From Oikopleura dioica (taxonomy: Eukaryota > Chordata > Appendicularia > Copelata > Oikopleuridae): 64,000 nucleotides of DNA. How positions within the stretch are numbered: position 1 is the stretch's first letter; every line of letters starts with the position of its first letter. The translations under genes were made by a program, and so were the position numbers. The stretch spans positions 11,165,001 to 11,229,000 of the forward strand of contig OU015567.1 of assembly GCA_907165135.1 (NCBI GenBank), in the 5' to 3' direction. The notes under the pieces are model-generated. The model had not been told where the DNA came from. It did no database searches and was given only the letters and a program-made list of their open reading frames with translations. Positions 25,087 to 37,600 of this stretch are shown piece after piece.

Positions 25087-27336
25087 ATGCGAATTTTTAT
25101 AACCGCTCTGTGTTTCTATAGCAATGTCTGGGGAGAGATTTTAGAGTTGGAAGAAGGCAGAAGAACAGGAATTGTAGATGGGCGCTATAATGGGACTGGT
25201 TTCTCACAAGCAGACGCTGGTCTTGGTCATTTCCTTTCCTCAAAAGCAGCTACTCTCAGTATCGAATCGATCAATAATGAACATAGATTCACGCTTGAGG
25301 TACAGTCAATTTAAAGTCAGCCGATTTAGGTTGATCATTTTAGATTGATTTCACCGTCCATAATGCTCCTCCAAATCCGAACTGGCATGAAGGCAAATCA
25401 TATGATCAATTCGAACTGCGCTCTACTGCCGAATACGAAGCAATTCTGCAATTCATTCTTTTGGAGCTCTCTTCATATCTTGGTGTCACTAGCTCAGAGC
25501 TTAACTCAGCTGTAATTAAAACCGAGCTCGACATTAATTTGCCAGGAACGATGTACAAAGCCGTTGATGAGTTGCGTCTAAACTTGGAGAACTTGAATCT
25601 CCCGCTTTCAGGAAATGATTTTCAACTCAAATTTGTCTCAATCTCAAGTCTATAATGACCAACGTCAAAATCAAATATAAGATCCTTACTCTTCGTACCA
25701 ACCCTTCGATATTTCCTTTCACGAAAATGCAGTTTCTTTAACAATCGAAACGAACGTCCAAATGACCCTAGATCAATATGCTCTGACTGGATCAACCACA
25801 GAGGACGAAATATTATTACGACACGTCGCATTAGAGAAGCTTTACCAAATATTCTCAGGCATGTTATGCTGTTTTTATCCAAGTTGCCGGCTCGCTAATA
25901 CCAAAATATTTACCTGCTCATTTTATCCTTGTTAGTTACTTCTTTTTAGAATCCCCAATTCGTGCGCTTGGAAATATTATTTTACATATAATTACAATCC
26001 GACCACTACAACGACGCAAGAGGGAGACAAGTACCATACCTGGTATATATGAAGTGGAACTTACGGTGGTATACGAGTCAATCCAGTACGCCGAGGATAA
26101 TATCACAGATATTGTGCTAGAGGTCTTAGAGAATTCCGGCTACACATTTGATATCCAGGAACTGTTCGAAATTATCGGGTTTTCTTTTTTAGAAAGTATT
26201 CTTTTTAACAATGCGAAAGACCACCGAAACCGCAAAAATGGACCCTTGCCTTCTCGTCACTTGCCCCAACGCAGACTGGACCTGCTCTGAAGGAGCATGC
26301 ATTCGCCAAAATTTCACCGTCGAATGCTCTGGGCAGGGCGCAAAGCTTCAAATGCGCTACGGCCATATGTTCGATCGAACTGATTATTTGCCAACGCCTT
26401 TTGATTTTTCAAATTCAATTCTTTTCAATGATCAAGTGATTGAAGCTCAGGCTTCTGAGTCTGAAGATTTTGATATCGAGCTAAATATTCCAATGACGGC
26501 TTTTGACATCCATCAGTCAAACGGTACCATTACTTACGGAGGCAAAGTTGAGGGTGCTCCAGGGTTAGTAAGAGACCCGACTGGAATTTTGAACTTGGGA
26601 ACGGCTCTTTCGTCGCGATTCAGATGTGAGTTCCCTGACCATCTCGCCTTGTCCACATCAGGAATGGGTTGCTATTAAAGACTTAGAATGACAAAAACAG
26701 AAAAACGACCAATTCCAAAGCATCAATGATTTCGCTCGCCGACGCGGAGACGGAATGGGTACTCGCGCCGGTTTCTAATTTAGACGGCGACGACGAAGAA
26801 GATGAAATTGTTTCCGCGCCAGCCGCTGCTGACTTTGTTCTCGAGTCCTCTGTGGATCCAGACAATCCACCGAAGATCGGCGAACGGATCACCCTCTTTG
26901 TGATGCCGGAAACTGGCTTTAGCGAGCACGATCCCATTGTTTATTACATTGATCAGATCACAGCATCAGGAAAGTCTTTTCTTTTCAAAAAAATGCCAAG
27001 AAATCGATAAAATGAAAAAACTAAAAAAGATCCTAATAACAAGTCGACCTCAACCGTCATCTATAAAAACCCTTGTGCCTTCAAATTCCTCTTCATGGAC
27101 TTCTCGAATGCAGCTGAAGCAACCAGTTTGGGAGCATCACAATCTTTTTCGCTAAATACCTTCGTTTTTCCTGGATCAAGTTCGCTCGAATTTGAAATTG
27201 AGATGAAATGTAAAACCTTTTCTTTGAAAAGATTTCTTGACTATTTTCAGTATGTGTGATTGATGAAAATGGAGATCCTGTGGCCGAAGGGTGCTTATTT
27301 GATGATGAATGCTCTGATCCGTATACGAGACTATGA
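25087..27336 (+). CDS. Secreted ZP-domain protein, eight exons
   Basis: Exons: 25087-25299, 25344-25647, 25682-25858, 25950-26176, 26220-26625, 26721-26969, 27030-27209 and 27251-27336. They sum to 1842 nt, or 613 aa, in frame. Three junctions need non-GT introns: gc at 25859, gg at 26177 and ga at 26970. A signal peptide (MRIFITALCFYSNVWG) precedes a region with SEA-like repeated strand/helix pattern and a furin-like RRKR. A Cys-rich EGF-like segment follows (MDPCLLVTCPNADWTC). The ZP module covers about 26300-27330 (VECSG, FRFP-like TFVFPGSS, LCVIDENGDP, final Cys pair). No C-terminal membrane anchor is seen, so it may be fully secreted, for example into an extracellular coat. The SEA and EGF calls are weak; the ZP call rests on strand pattern and Cys positions. 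Confidence 0.65.
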
Positions 27337-27401
27337 AAATCCTGAAAATGGTTCAAAATTCATCCCTGACTGAATATTCTGTCTTTTGTTTATAATAAAA
27401 T

Positions 27402-27587
27402 TTAAATAAACTCAATAAAAATATTAATAAAGATCTCGAACTCCACTCTTAGTGAGTAAATCGTCCCCGTGACAACGAGCGGCTCGTTGCTAAGGGCCCC
27501 TTCGAAAAAATCCCAAAAAAAAAGAGCAAAAATTATCAACAATAAAGACGCCGAAAGAGATTCTGGTGAAAGAATCGGTATTTTCAT
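27402..27587 (-). CDS. Doubtful small hydrophobic ORF
   Basis: An ATG-initiated 61-codon frame with one hydrophobic segment (LLLIIFALFFWDFFEG). It is the only candidate between the ZP and RSPH genes. AT-rich DNA can produce such frames by chance, and there is no splice or homology support. Confidence 0.15.
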   Translation of the reverse strand: MKIPILSPESLSASLLLIIFALFFWDFFEGALSNEPLVVTGTIYSLRVEFEIFINIFIEFI

Positions 27588-27661
27588 TTTTGGTGGAGTG
27601 TTTCTAGAACACGAAAGATAAGGTGGTGTTTTTTCAAAAGTGATCAGTTCTAATTTGCAAA

Positions 27662-29677
27662 ATGACCACCGAAGAGGCTGTCCAGGTTTGTAAAATATAG
27701 CGATATTTTGATTTAGATTAAATAGATTAATATAATTAACATTGACTTATTTAACTTAATATTTTTACAGGCGGCGAAGGCCTACCTTTCAAAGTCTGAA
27801 AATGGCGAGCCCTCAGCGTACGACCACATGGTCTCGCTCATCAGAAACCTCATCACCGAGCGACCTCCCAATCCTTACCAGGATATGGAGTCAATCTCTC
27901 GGGACCTCAAGAAGAACTCCTCCAAGGTAAATCGTTTTGTTCGTTCAATAATTGAATTTATAATTTCCAGCCTGATGGAGATATTCTTCGGGACGTTTCT
28001 GATGCTTCGGTGGCACTGAAAAACGCGGAGTTGCAGAAGACGCTCTTCTCGCGGCCCGACGAAGATGGCGAAGAAGCCGAGGCGGATGACGGCGAATGCA
28101 TTATTCCAGATATTCGTCAGCTCGCCAATGACTTTGAAGAGACTGGCATCTGTCTTGGACGCGATGAGCTCTTCCGAATCTACCTCGCATTAAAGGTTTG
28201 TCTTTCCAAATGATCTAATAGTCAAATTTCCTTTAGAAATTGACAGAGACCCTTCCTCTCGCCAAGTGCCGCTTCTGGGGTAAAATCCATGGACGAAACC
28301 AGAATTACATTGTTGCCGAAACTCAGGTACCTCCAAATATTGAAATAAATATATCATCAATGTCTTTAGTTCCGAGAAGGCGAAGATGAAGAAGAAAAGG
28401 AAGAGGAAGAGGAGGAAGAAAATGAAGACGAAAACGAAGAAGATAATGATGAAGGTAAAGAGTTCCTTGATTGAGGGAAAACAAATTTTGTTCTAGAAAA
28501 TAACGAGGATGCTCTACCCAAGTCCGCATGGAAACCACCTCCACCAATCCCATCTGAAGATCGATCTACTGGTGCTAACAAGTTTGTCTACTTCGTTTGC
28601 AATAACGTAAGTGATCAATGTCATTGATGATCACTGATCATCATTTCGATTTTCGCTTATCGACTATTTTAGCCTGGTGCTGAATGGACCCGACTTCCAG
28701 ATGTGACACCAGCTCAGATCGCTGGTGCTCGACAAATCAAGAAATTCTTCACTGGTGACTTGAAGACTGAAATCTGCGCCTATCCCCCATTCCCAGGAAA
28801 CGAAGAGAACTATCTTCGGTAAGATTTTTTTTTCTGAAATATTTTTTAGCATAATTTTAGAGCGCAGATTGCTCGAATTTCCGCTGGTACTCAAGTTTCC
28901 CCACTTGGATTCTACCAATTTGATGAAGATGATGAAGGAGGTGAGCTTTAATAGTCTTTTCTGTTTTCATTCAAATTTTGAAGGAGAGGACGAAGAGGAG
29001 TTCAAATCAAATTACATCGAGAACCCTGAATTCGACGGCATCCCAGTCCGCGACTTGGCCGATCCTTCCCTCGCCAATTGGGTGCATCACACATCTCACA
29101 TTCTCCCACAGGGTAGAACTGTTTGGCACAACACCAACCAGAAACCCGAGGAGGGCGATGACGAAGAGGAGGACCAGGAAGACCTCATGGACGAGATCGA
29201 GCCTGAACAGGGTAAGCAAACCTTTCTGAAAACAAGAAATTTAAATAATTCAGGTCCCTCTCTTTTGACTTCCATCTCTGAGGATGCCGAGGTCGACAAC
29301 ATGCCCGCCTGGACTGCTCGATTGTCTTCGAATCTTGTCCACGCTGATCACGCTCTTGCCGTGCTCAAGTCCAACCTCTGGCTCGGCGCCACCGCCTTCT
29401 CCAATGGAAAGCGATTCGAAAACGTTTACATCGGATTTGGTCTGAAGGTAAATAATCATCTGCTGAGTATGATTTTTTAACTGCATAAATTTAGTACAAC
29501 GCTGATAACTACTCGCCACCAATCCCACCACCCTTCCAGACAGAATACCAGGTCGGCCCCGAAATCACCGAGGTAGAGGACCCCACCGTCGAGGAAGAGC
29601 AAGCCTTCAAGAAAGCACAAGAAGAAGAGCTCATGAACGCCGAAGACATGGATGAGGAAGAGTTCGAAGACGATTAA
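27662..29677 (+). CDS. RSPH4A: Radial spoke head protein RSPH4A/RSPH6A
   Basis: A component of the radial spoke head of motile cilia, which relays central-pair signals to dynein arms. Exons: 27662-27685, 27771-27926, 27971-28195, 28237-28326, 28370-28454, 28497-28606, 28673-28818, 28861-28940, 28984-29211, 29254-29447 and 29495-29677. They sum to 1521 nt, or 506 aa, in frame, all GT-AG. Family marks in order: [15 protein letters not shown]-like [75 protein letters not shown] and [15 protein letters not shown]. Acidic Glu/Asp runs and an acidic C-terminus are typical. It is shorter than human RSPH4A (716 aa), mainly at the N-terminus. 4A and 6A cannot be told apart here. AATAAA near 29735. Confidence 0.95.
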
Positions 29678-29854
29678 ATGCTGCGTCACTAATTTACTAA
29701 TTATATATTTTTATAACCGTTCGCCACAACTGTAAATAAAATGTTACAAAATCTCTGACAACGAAACGCACGTTTAATAATTTTTATTTATTTGGATGGC
29801 ATTATTTCTAATCAGATTAATGCATAAAGCGAGGGGTTGACGAATAATTGTTAC

Positions 29855-30272
29855 TTATTTTCGGCGAGGAGATCCGAGATGATCAGCCTTCCACTGAGCA
29901 ACGGTTGTGTATCTAGCAGTCAACAGTTGATCAGTATCGATGTGGGTGCATGATCGGCAGACGGAGGTGATATCAACACCGTTCGCATCTTTCGTCTCTT
30001 CAGGTCTGCACTGGGTAGCCATTTCGAAGTTGTAGCTGCGGTTAACGACTCGTTAATAACGAGACAGGCATCCTGAGCTTTGCAGGAACCGATGACTGAC
30101 TCGATCACTCCTCCTCGTTGTCTAGTATTGAGAATTGTTTACTATGCAATATTTTTTTCAGTACGACGGTCAGCTGACAAGTCTCCTCGTTGGCGTAACA
30201 GGTAGTGACAACGGCGTTGGCTTCGAATTCTGCGATGCTTGTTCCATATCCAGAGAAATGGAAACGTAATTA
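29855..30272 (-). pseudogene. Cys-rich secreted-type gene fragment, apparently broken
   Basis: Two minus-strand stretches carry regularly spaced Cys: TTCYANEETCQLTVV followed by GSCKAQDAC, and then ATQCRPEETKDANG with SVCRSC, ending at TAA 29857-29855. The spacing recalls three-finger or Ly6-like modules, but this is only a resemblance. The first join works with a GA-AG intron of 38 nt. Between DAC and the NRSYNFEMATQC segment the frame changes by one base with no usable intron. No signal peptide or start codon was found upstream. It is either a damaged copy or a gene with an unusual intron. Confidence 0.35.
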
Positions 30273-30279
30273 CAAAATG

Positions 30280-31610
30280 TTTTCAATCACAATTCGATTA
30301 CACTGCTGCCGATTAGTTTTCCCTTGATTTAAGACCTTAACACGCCACATCATAAACGGAAATCCGGGCTGATTTTATGGTAGTACGATTCAGCAAGATT
30401 TGAATAAATATGTCACTTCAATTATTGATGTCAACTTTATCCCTCTGACGTTGCGTCTTACGTTTAATAGTGAGATCACAACTACGTCGCCAACAGGTAA
30501 ATACAAGAGGAAGTCCTATCAACTGAAAAAGTCTACGTTTGTTTTCGCACACAATCTCTTTTCCCTTTAATATCCTTTAACCAAACATTTCATGTTTAAG
30601 TTATTAATAAAGCTTCCTCTGATAAGGATTAATGACTGGTTAACTCTTCTGGAATTTCTCAACGGAAGTCTGCAAAACTTTGCAAGAAGACAAACACAAC
30701 CAGAAATTTTTCATAATTTCAAGGCCAAGTTATGATAACAAAAGTGTAATTTATTGAACAGAATTAGAGGTTAAAAGAGCATTTTAAAAAAACTAAATAG
30801 AATAAAGCTTTGATGAAACATAAAAATAGGTAAAGGCAAGATCGGTTCGGCTCACAATCGGTAGTTTTTGAGATTCGGTCAGTTTTTTCGTTAAAGTTTA
30901 CAAAATTGAACGGTTTTTGGAAAAAAAATTTAATGATTTTATTTATAAATGAGTTTTAAATATATGTGACCAATAAATACAAATGATATTAAGCATGAAT
31001 ATGCGAATTAAATACAGTGGATTGAAAAAGAAGTACGTAAACCTTGTGAAACTTAAATAGAATATACAGTGCATCAGATAGGAAAACTAAAAAATGGCTA
31101 TTCATAAGAACAAACGTTATTTAATAACTGAAATTTAAATTTTAAGACCTCAAAAGATTATGAACGTCAAAATTCTCATCGTAATCATCGGTTCTCTTCG
31201 ACCTTTTTTATGTAGGAGGGAATTTCCTAAGTCGCAAATTATTGTTGCTATGGAACTATCAAAATATGACTGAGGTTACATATAAACTTAGATGAATTGT
31301 GTTTACTAGTAAAAATAAATATTGCGAACGCTATAAAACAGTTGTAAATAAAGCTTATTTGGCATCAGATAGAACTAAGAAAAAGTAAAGCCCACAATGT
31401 ATAAGAAATCAATGCGTAATAAAGACAACTTGTTTGATATTTTTTATCTCGGAAGTAAGCAGTTTGGTAAAAAAGGGTTGAAATGTACAGTAGTTGAAAC
31501 AATAATTCAGAATCCATTCTAGTGTAGGCACGACTAGGCAATGAAGAAACGAATGGAAAGAACTGGAACTTTGGATCAGTAGATTTTTTGTAATAAATAA
31601 GATTGTCTGG
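30280..31610. other. AT-rich stretch without a recognised gene
   Basis: Long, AT-rich and broken by stop codons in all frames; nothing above about 70 codons looks coding. No inverted ends or tandem repeats were noticed. It separates the Cys-rich fragment from the formin stop codon at 31623. Confidence 0.45.
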
Positions 31611-31622
31611 AAGCTCAAGAAA

Positions 31623-34600
31623 TCAGGCTTGATTCATGAGAATGGCCATTTCCTCGGGCGAGAGGCCTTTGTTGAGCGTGCGGTTGCGCTCGCGCTGGCT
31701 CTTGCGGCCGCCGGGACCCGCTCGCGATCGACGACTTCGTCTCCTAAAAATTCATTGAACAAAAAGTCCAGATAATAACATCAATGAACATGCGAATGGA
31801 CCGGAAAGTTTTCTATAAACTTCCGCTAGAAAAGGAAAAACACTCTTTTCTATGCTAAGAAAAAGAAACATGCATTAGAAGAAGAAAAAAGGTTATTTTC
31901 GAAATTTCGACTTCGAAACTTTCGAAAAAGCTATTCCTAGAATAAAATTTCTATCGCTAGGTTTTTAAACAATGTTTTTTTGGTTCGGTATTAACTTGAC
32001 TTTGGACGTTTACGCCTAAATGAATTTTTGCGCACTTTGGAGATGGTCTTTGGCTTTCTAAACGGCGGGTTACAGTCGAGGGTTACAGATAGAAAGAGAC
32101 AACCATGCGGTTAAAAAGAAGCTCGTTAGACTGCAGATTTACAGTAGGGATACTTACTGGGCACTATTTGATACGCTTGCTTGTGCAAGAGATTCGATCA
32201 TTTCCTCGTTGCTTCCTGCAGCAGACAGACTCGCCTGGCGAGCCATTGGCTCCCGACTTGAGCTTCCGCGGCTTGTGATGCTCCCCGCTAGAATTTCAAA
32301 ATAAAAAACTCTAACTTCCACGGTTCTTACTTTGTCTCCGAGTCCGTCTTTCTCCATCCTCCAACAAGTTAGAAGCCATCTTCTCATGTTCGCTTTGATC
32401 AATGTATTTCCCGTTGCCCTAAGTAATAAGTAAGTATGAGTTCGTTATAAAAATTGACGAAGATTCACTTTGGAAAAATGAATCTTATATATTTGCGTAA
32501 AGAGAGGGTTAGTAATGGAAAAACGGTAATGGAATGAGTTAGCGCACTGGAATGGGACTGCAAATATGCATTTTTGTTTGCATAAATGATACACAGCAAA
32601 TTTATGTTCTTTTATTCATATCACGCAAATTCAATCATCAACCCTCGAACCTCTGCAAACACTTCTTTGAAGCGTCTGATGTATTTTTCCTTAGTCATGG
32701 CGTCCGAGTAGAGATCTACCTCGCCATCCTTATTATCTCCCTCGTCCGAGTTTAGGGATTCTGTCTCTACGTCAAGCTAGAAAAGAAACTGTAACTACAG
32801 TAATTAGCAGGTGCAAATATTGCTGCGAGAAATTCCATCCTTGCAGCATTTGTGATCTCTTAAAATTTATACATCCGATATTTCACCTTCACAATCCGTG
32901 CGAAAACGGCGTGGAAAGGCCCCGGAAAAGTTAATGCAATCATTTGAACATTTGCTTAGATCGATGGGGGACGTAACGAACGTGGCTCGTTAAATCAGTA
33001 GAATCCAAGTCTCAACGTGGCCTAATTTTACGATAACGTTTTCGTTAAAAAAGTCATAGATGTCATTAAGGGTGTCCCCAACGATTTTTTTGAAACAGGA
33101 TCAACTTTGAGTTAATAATTCTACTAATCGGATAGTTTTTACATAAAAAATCAATTTGAATATTATTATTTGGACCCTTCTTTCTGCATTAATCGAGACC
33201 GATTTTGTATATTTTGATCCGTTAATCCCCTACCGCCGCTTTAAAGAAGGTCGACTTCTGTAATCTCGGGTAACTTTGAGATCGTTTTTCTCGAAATCTA
33301 CTCGTTCAAATTTCAAATTTCGAAAAGAATTATGTTGCTTGAACACTTCTCTCTGCATTAATCGAGACAGATTTTTTATAATTATATCAAATGCATATAT
33401 ATATATACAATATATAAAATGATGATTTTAACAAAATTTGAACCAAATTTTAAGGCTCTTCTCGCTTGATTTTTTTTCCAAATTTCAATCTGAACATAGT
33501 TCGATCCTTCAACAACGCTCCCATGAGCTCAGATTGTGCACCGATAAGTAGGTTAATCCCCTTTTCCGGCGCCAAAGAGCAGGTGTTTTCGAGTTTTGAC
33601 GCGCTCTTACAATAAGTAAAATTCATCGGATCTTTTTGAAAATGGTATCAGCAGAAAGGAAATTTTTCAAGCTTTCAGAAGATATATGATTTGCTATACT
33701 TAATTGAGAATTTCAAAATAGCCATTTTCACAGTGCATTTCTATTGAAGGCTAATGCATTAGCGCGCTCATAGAAAAAGCCATATCTCGAGAAGTAGATA
33801 AGATATTGAAGATCTGAAAAAAGGTTCGGAATCAGAATTTCCTAAATAAGAAGAAAAATTTGAGTCACCGAATTAGACAGTCTCGGCCTCGATCGTTGGG
33901 GACACCCTTAAGACCCTGACATGGTTGTGATGTTGACAACCGCGATATCAGTGGGCTACAAATCACTAATTAGTAATGCTAATTTTCTAGTAACTAGGAT
34001 TCTACCTTGATCTTGAACAGATCTGGAAAGGCAAGTACCTGAATTTTGGTGGTGATTTTCTGGCCCTTGTGGGTCTCCGTCTTTTTCTTCTTTTTCTGGG
34101 CAATTTCAATGGCTCGTTGACGGGCAGTCTTGAATTCCAGGGCAAAATCGGATATTGTCGAACAAACAGCTGATAAAAATATTATTGATTGGAATCTGCG
34201 ACAAACTTACATTTGACAGGCCATGCAGAAAAGTCCGAGATTCCGAACCACCTGAGAATCTTCCGATGGCGGACCTGAAGCCTTTTCCATACTGTTTGTA
34301 TAATCATAGTGTGCTGGGCGGCTTCCTGGACAAATGACGTGAGTTTATTTTTCAAATCATCGTGAAAGTTGTCTTGCTGTTTGAGCACTCGGAGATATTC
34401 CCAGCTAACGCGGCATTTGTCCTCCAAATCGGAAATGGTGTTGGCAGAACTCTCCCAATCAACTCGAGCCGAACGGGTGACGGCGCCGAGTTCTCTGAAT
34501 AAAAAGTAAGCTAAAGGAAGTGATACGCTTATAAGTTCAAAAGTGGCGCAAAAAAGATTATCGTACTAATCGAGTAAAACTATGCGACTGAAATCGTAAA

Positions 34601-37600
34601 TACTACGTTTTTGATCCATAGGAAGTCAACTGACGATTCTCATGTCTTTGAATAGAGAATCTTATGTATGGAGAAAAAAGTGCGTCATCATGTCAAGATT
34701 AGAAGTTTGCTGTAAGAGAGGTCCTACAGAATTACAGTGATAAAAACAAATTTGTTTTCCGATATTTGTAAATTTACATTTTCCCTTTTAAGTGTTAGTT
34801 TTACGGCTTAAGTTTTCCCTTTTCTATTCATCGGGTGAATCAGAATATATTCTACAGTTTGATAAACCGCGTGTACTTACTCGTAAAGGTCCTTGGTATC
34901 CGCGCCGCCAAGGTAGTTGACAACATGATGGACAAGTGAGTGTTTGTGGACGGTATCTTTCACCTCGGGTGCACGTTGTAGGTAGTCAAGACTAAATCCT
35001 TTTGCATTCGCGTTGTTAAGGTGATTGCCTATCTTCAGCAAGCAAGCCAACACCTTCACAAGTGTTTTACATTTCTTGATTTGCTGAAGCGCCTCTCGAA
35101 GGTCAGATAGCTTTTTAATCGGATACAAATTGTATGTTTGCCAACGATAGTAAATCATCATGCTTCCTGCAAGTTTTGCATCCATTCCTGATTTGCGAGT
35201 TCTCGCTCTTTTTCTGGAAAGTCCAGCCGGAAGCTCCAGATTTTCAATCTCGCTTCGAGCTCCGGAATTGAATGAATGGTAGAAAGAAATTGTTCGGCTG
35301 AGGCGAGGGGCAATCCAGGACGCTTTTGCTGCTCATCTTGGATCATGGCGATCTCTTCTTCCGTGGGCAAGAGTTTTAAAATCTTCTCGATACTTTCTTT
35401 TGGAAGGGCGTCGGAGTTCATGTGCAGGATCGCACTTTTGATCGTGCGAATGTTTGGTAGCGTTTTCATTGAAATATTAATAGCATTTGAGCGCTTTTGG
35501 TCAAGGACAGTGATTTCGTTTTGCTTTAGGCCTAGAAAATTTTAAGAAATGAATTAAATGAAGATGAATTACTTTGACCAGGAGTTCTTTCTTTGCCCTT
35601 GGAAGCATCCTTGAGGGCAAATATGCTGTCGAGCTCGGAAGAAAAGTTCGCAGGAGCTTCAAATTCGTCATTAATCGCACCCCAAATGGTTTCTGCACCA
35701 GGTTTACGAATTTCTGTCCAGAAGAGTTTCACAGTTCGATTTGATTTTTTCTGAGGTTTTGCTGGGTGAGAGGAAAAACCGCCAGATGGAGGTGGAGGGG
35801 GACCCATCCCACCTGGTGGAGGTGGACCAGGTGGAGCTCCTGGAGGACCACCGAATGGAGGTGGTGGCGGCGCCATACCAGGCGCTGGGGGTGGACCACC
35901 AGGGATACCTCCTGGAGGAGGTGGCGGAGGAGGAGGGCCACCAGGACCGCCCATACCTGGCATTGCAACGGGCTGGCGAGGAGGGAAACTTGGAGCACCA
36001 AAAGGCGGAACTTTAGGCCCATCTTCTTCGGGTTCTGACTCTACATCGTCAAAATCAACATCGCCAACGTAAAGTTTCAAATTTTTTCGGATGAGGCTGT
36101 CTTTGATTTCGTCCCAAAAGCAAGTGAATCCATCTTTCTTCTTTGGCGGCGCAACAGGCTCAGGTTCGGGCTCATCTTCTTCATCTGATTCTTCAGCTTC
36201 TTGAGATGGTCTCTGGCCAAGTCCCTGGAGATTTTCGAGGCGATCTCTGATGGAGAGCTTGCTCAATTCTTGTGCCTCTTCAGAGTCTTGAAAGTTTTTA
36301 CTCTCGGGCTCAGGTTCCTCTTCAGGCATCTCATGTTTTCCATTTACCGTTCCATTTTCTACGGATTCGCCAAGGAACTGCTTTTGTTCTTCCGGGGTTG
36401 GTGGTTCTGGAAATTCCGTGGACTCAGAATTGTCATTTTCGTAGTCTTCAATGTCGTCCACAGAAGGCATTGGGGCGTCTGCATCGGTTGGTTGCTTCTG
36501 AGCGACCAGTCCAAATGTGCGTAGCTGCTTTGGTGCGTTGTCTTCTCTTGACCAAGTGGGCTCTGGTACTTGTTGATTGTTCTCGCTATTGTTGTTTTGG
36601 TCTTCACAGCTTTTAGGTGGGGTTTCATCCTTGGGGATTGATTTTGGTGTAATGTCGGGGATGCCCGATACATTGAGCAAGTCGTCGATCATGGTGACAT
36701 CGAAGTCGGGCTGGAGGTGTGCTGGGACTGGAGCAGGATTAGCAGGACTCTGACGGAAGCGGCGTTGTCGGACATTCGTCGGCGTCCCAGGCTGGGCGGG
36801 GGAAACTTCTTTACGCGCAGCAGGAGAGTGCTGGAGATCGCGCGGAGATGAGGGGTAATCGTCGGGGGCAGAGTCCGACGGGCACGAGCTCGGTAAAGAG
36901 CTTGAACTAGCCGCGGTGAATCGGGCTGATGCTTGAGCTTGACGTAGGGCGAGACGTTGCTGGAGTGGCGTTAGTTCAGGCACATCTTCTTGGACAGATT
37001 TTGGTATCCTGAATGACAACATTAGCAACTTTGTTAAAAATATTCTTCGAGATTCTAGGAGATCTTTAGTGAGATTTTACGTCAGTGATTAACAAAACGG
37101 AAACATATAGATAATTAAGAATTTTGACGTCATTACTCATTCCACGTATGAAACGTAAGTTAGGTTGTGTTCGCCGCCGTAATCGTAATCATTTTTTTCA
37201 GATCGTGACATCATCAGTGACTTCACACGGGAGCGGCATTCTTTTCGATTCCTAACCCTTCCTAAGACTGCGCCACCGCTGAGCGCCACTCGGTCATAAT
37301 TTAATTGGCTCTTTCGTCGGACGAGTATAAAAAGAGAGAACTTGACGATTTCCTTATCACTTATCAAACCGAGTAAAAAAAAAAACTCAAAACTTTTTCA
37401 ACTCAAAAATGACCGACTACGAAAGATACACTGTCTACGGAATCATCGACGACGAGCAAGAGTTGAACTCGCAAATCGATGAATACGGACATCCAGATGA
37501 TATGTAGCTCAACAATGTTACTACAACATGCTCGGACTATCAGCGGAAGAGCTACAAACTAGTTTAAATATGCTTTTGGTGCCCTTGTCGAAGCTGCAAG

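Noticed and set aside
35729-36616. Long plus-strand frames opposite the formin FH1 region
   Set aside because: They are antisense shadows of the Pro-rich, GGA/CCA-repetitive coding sequence.
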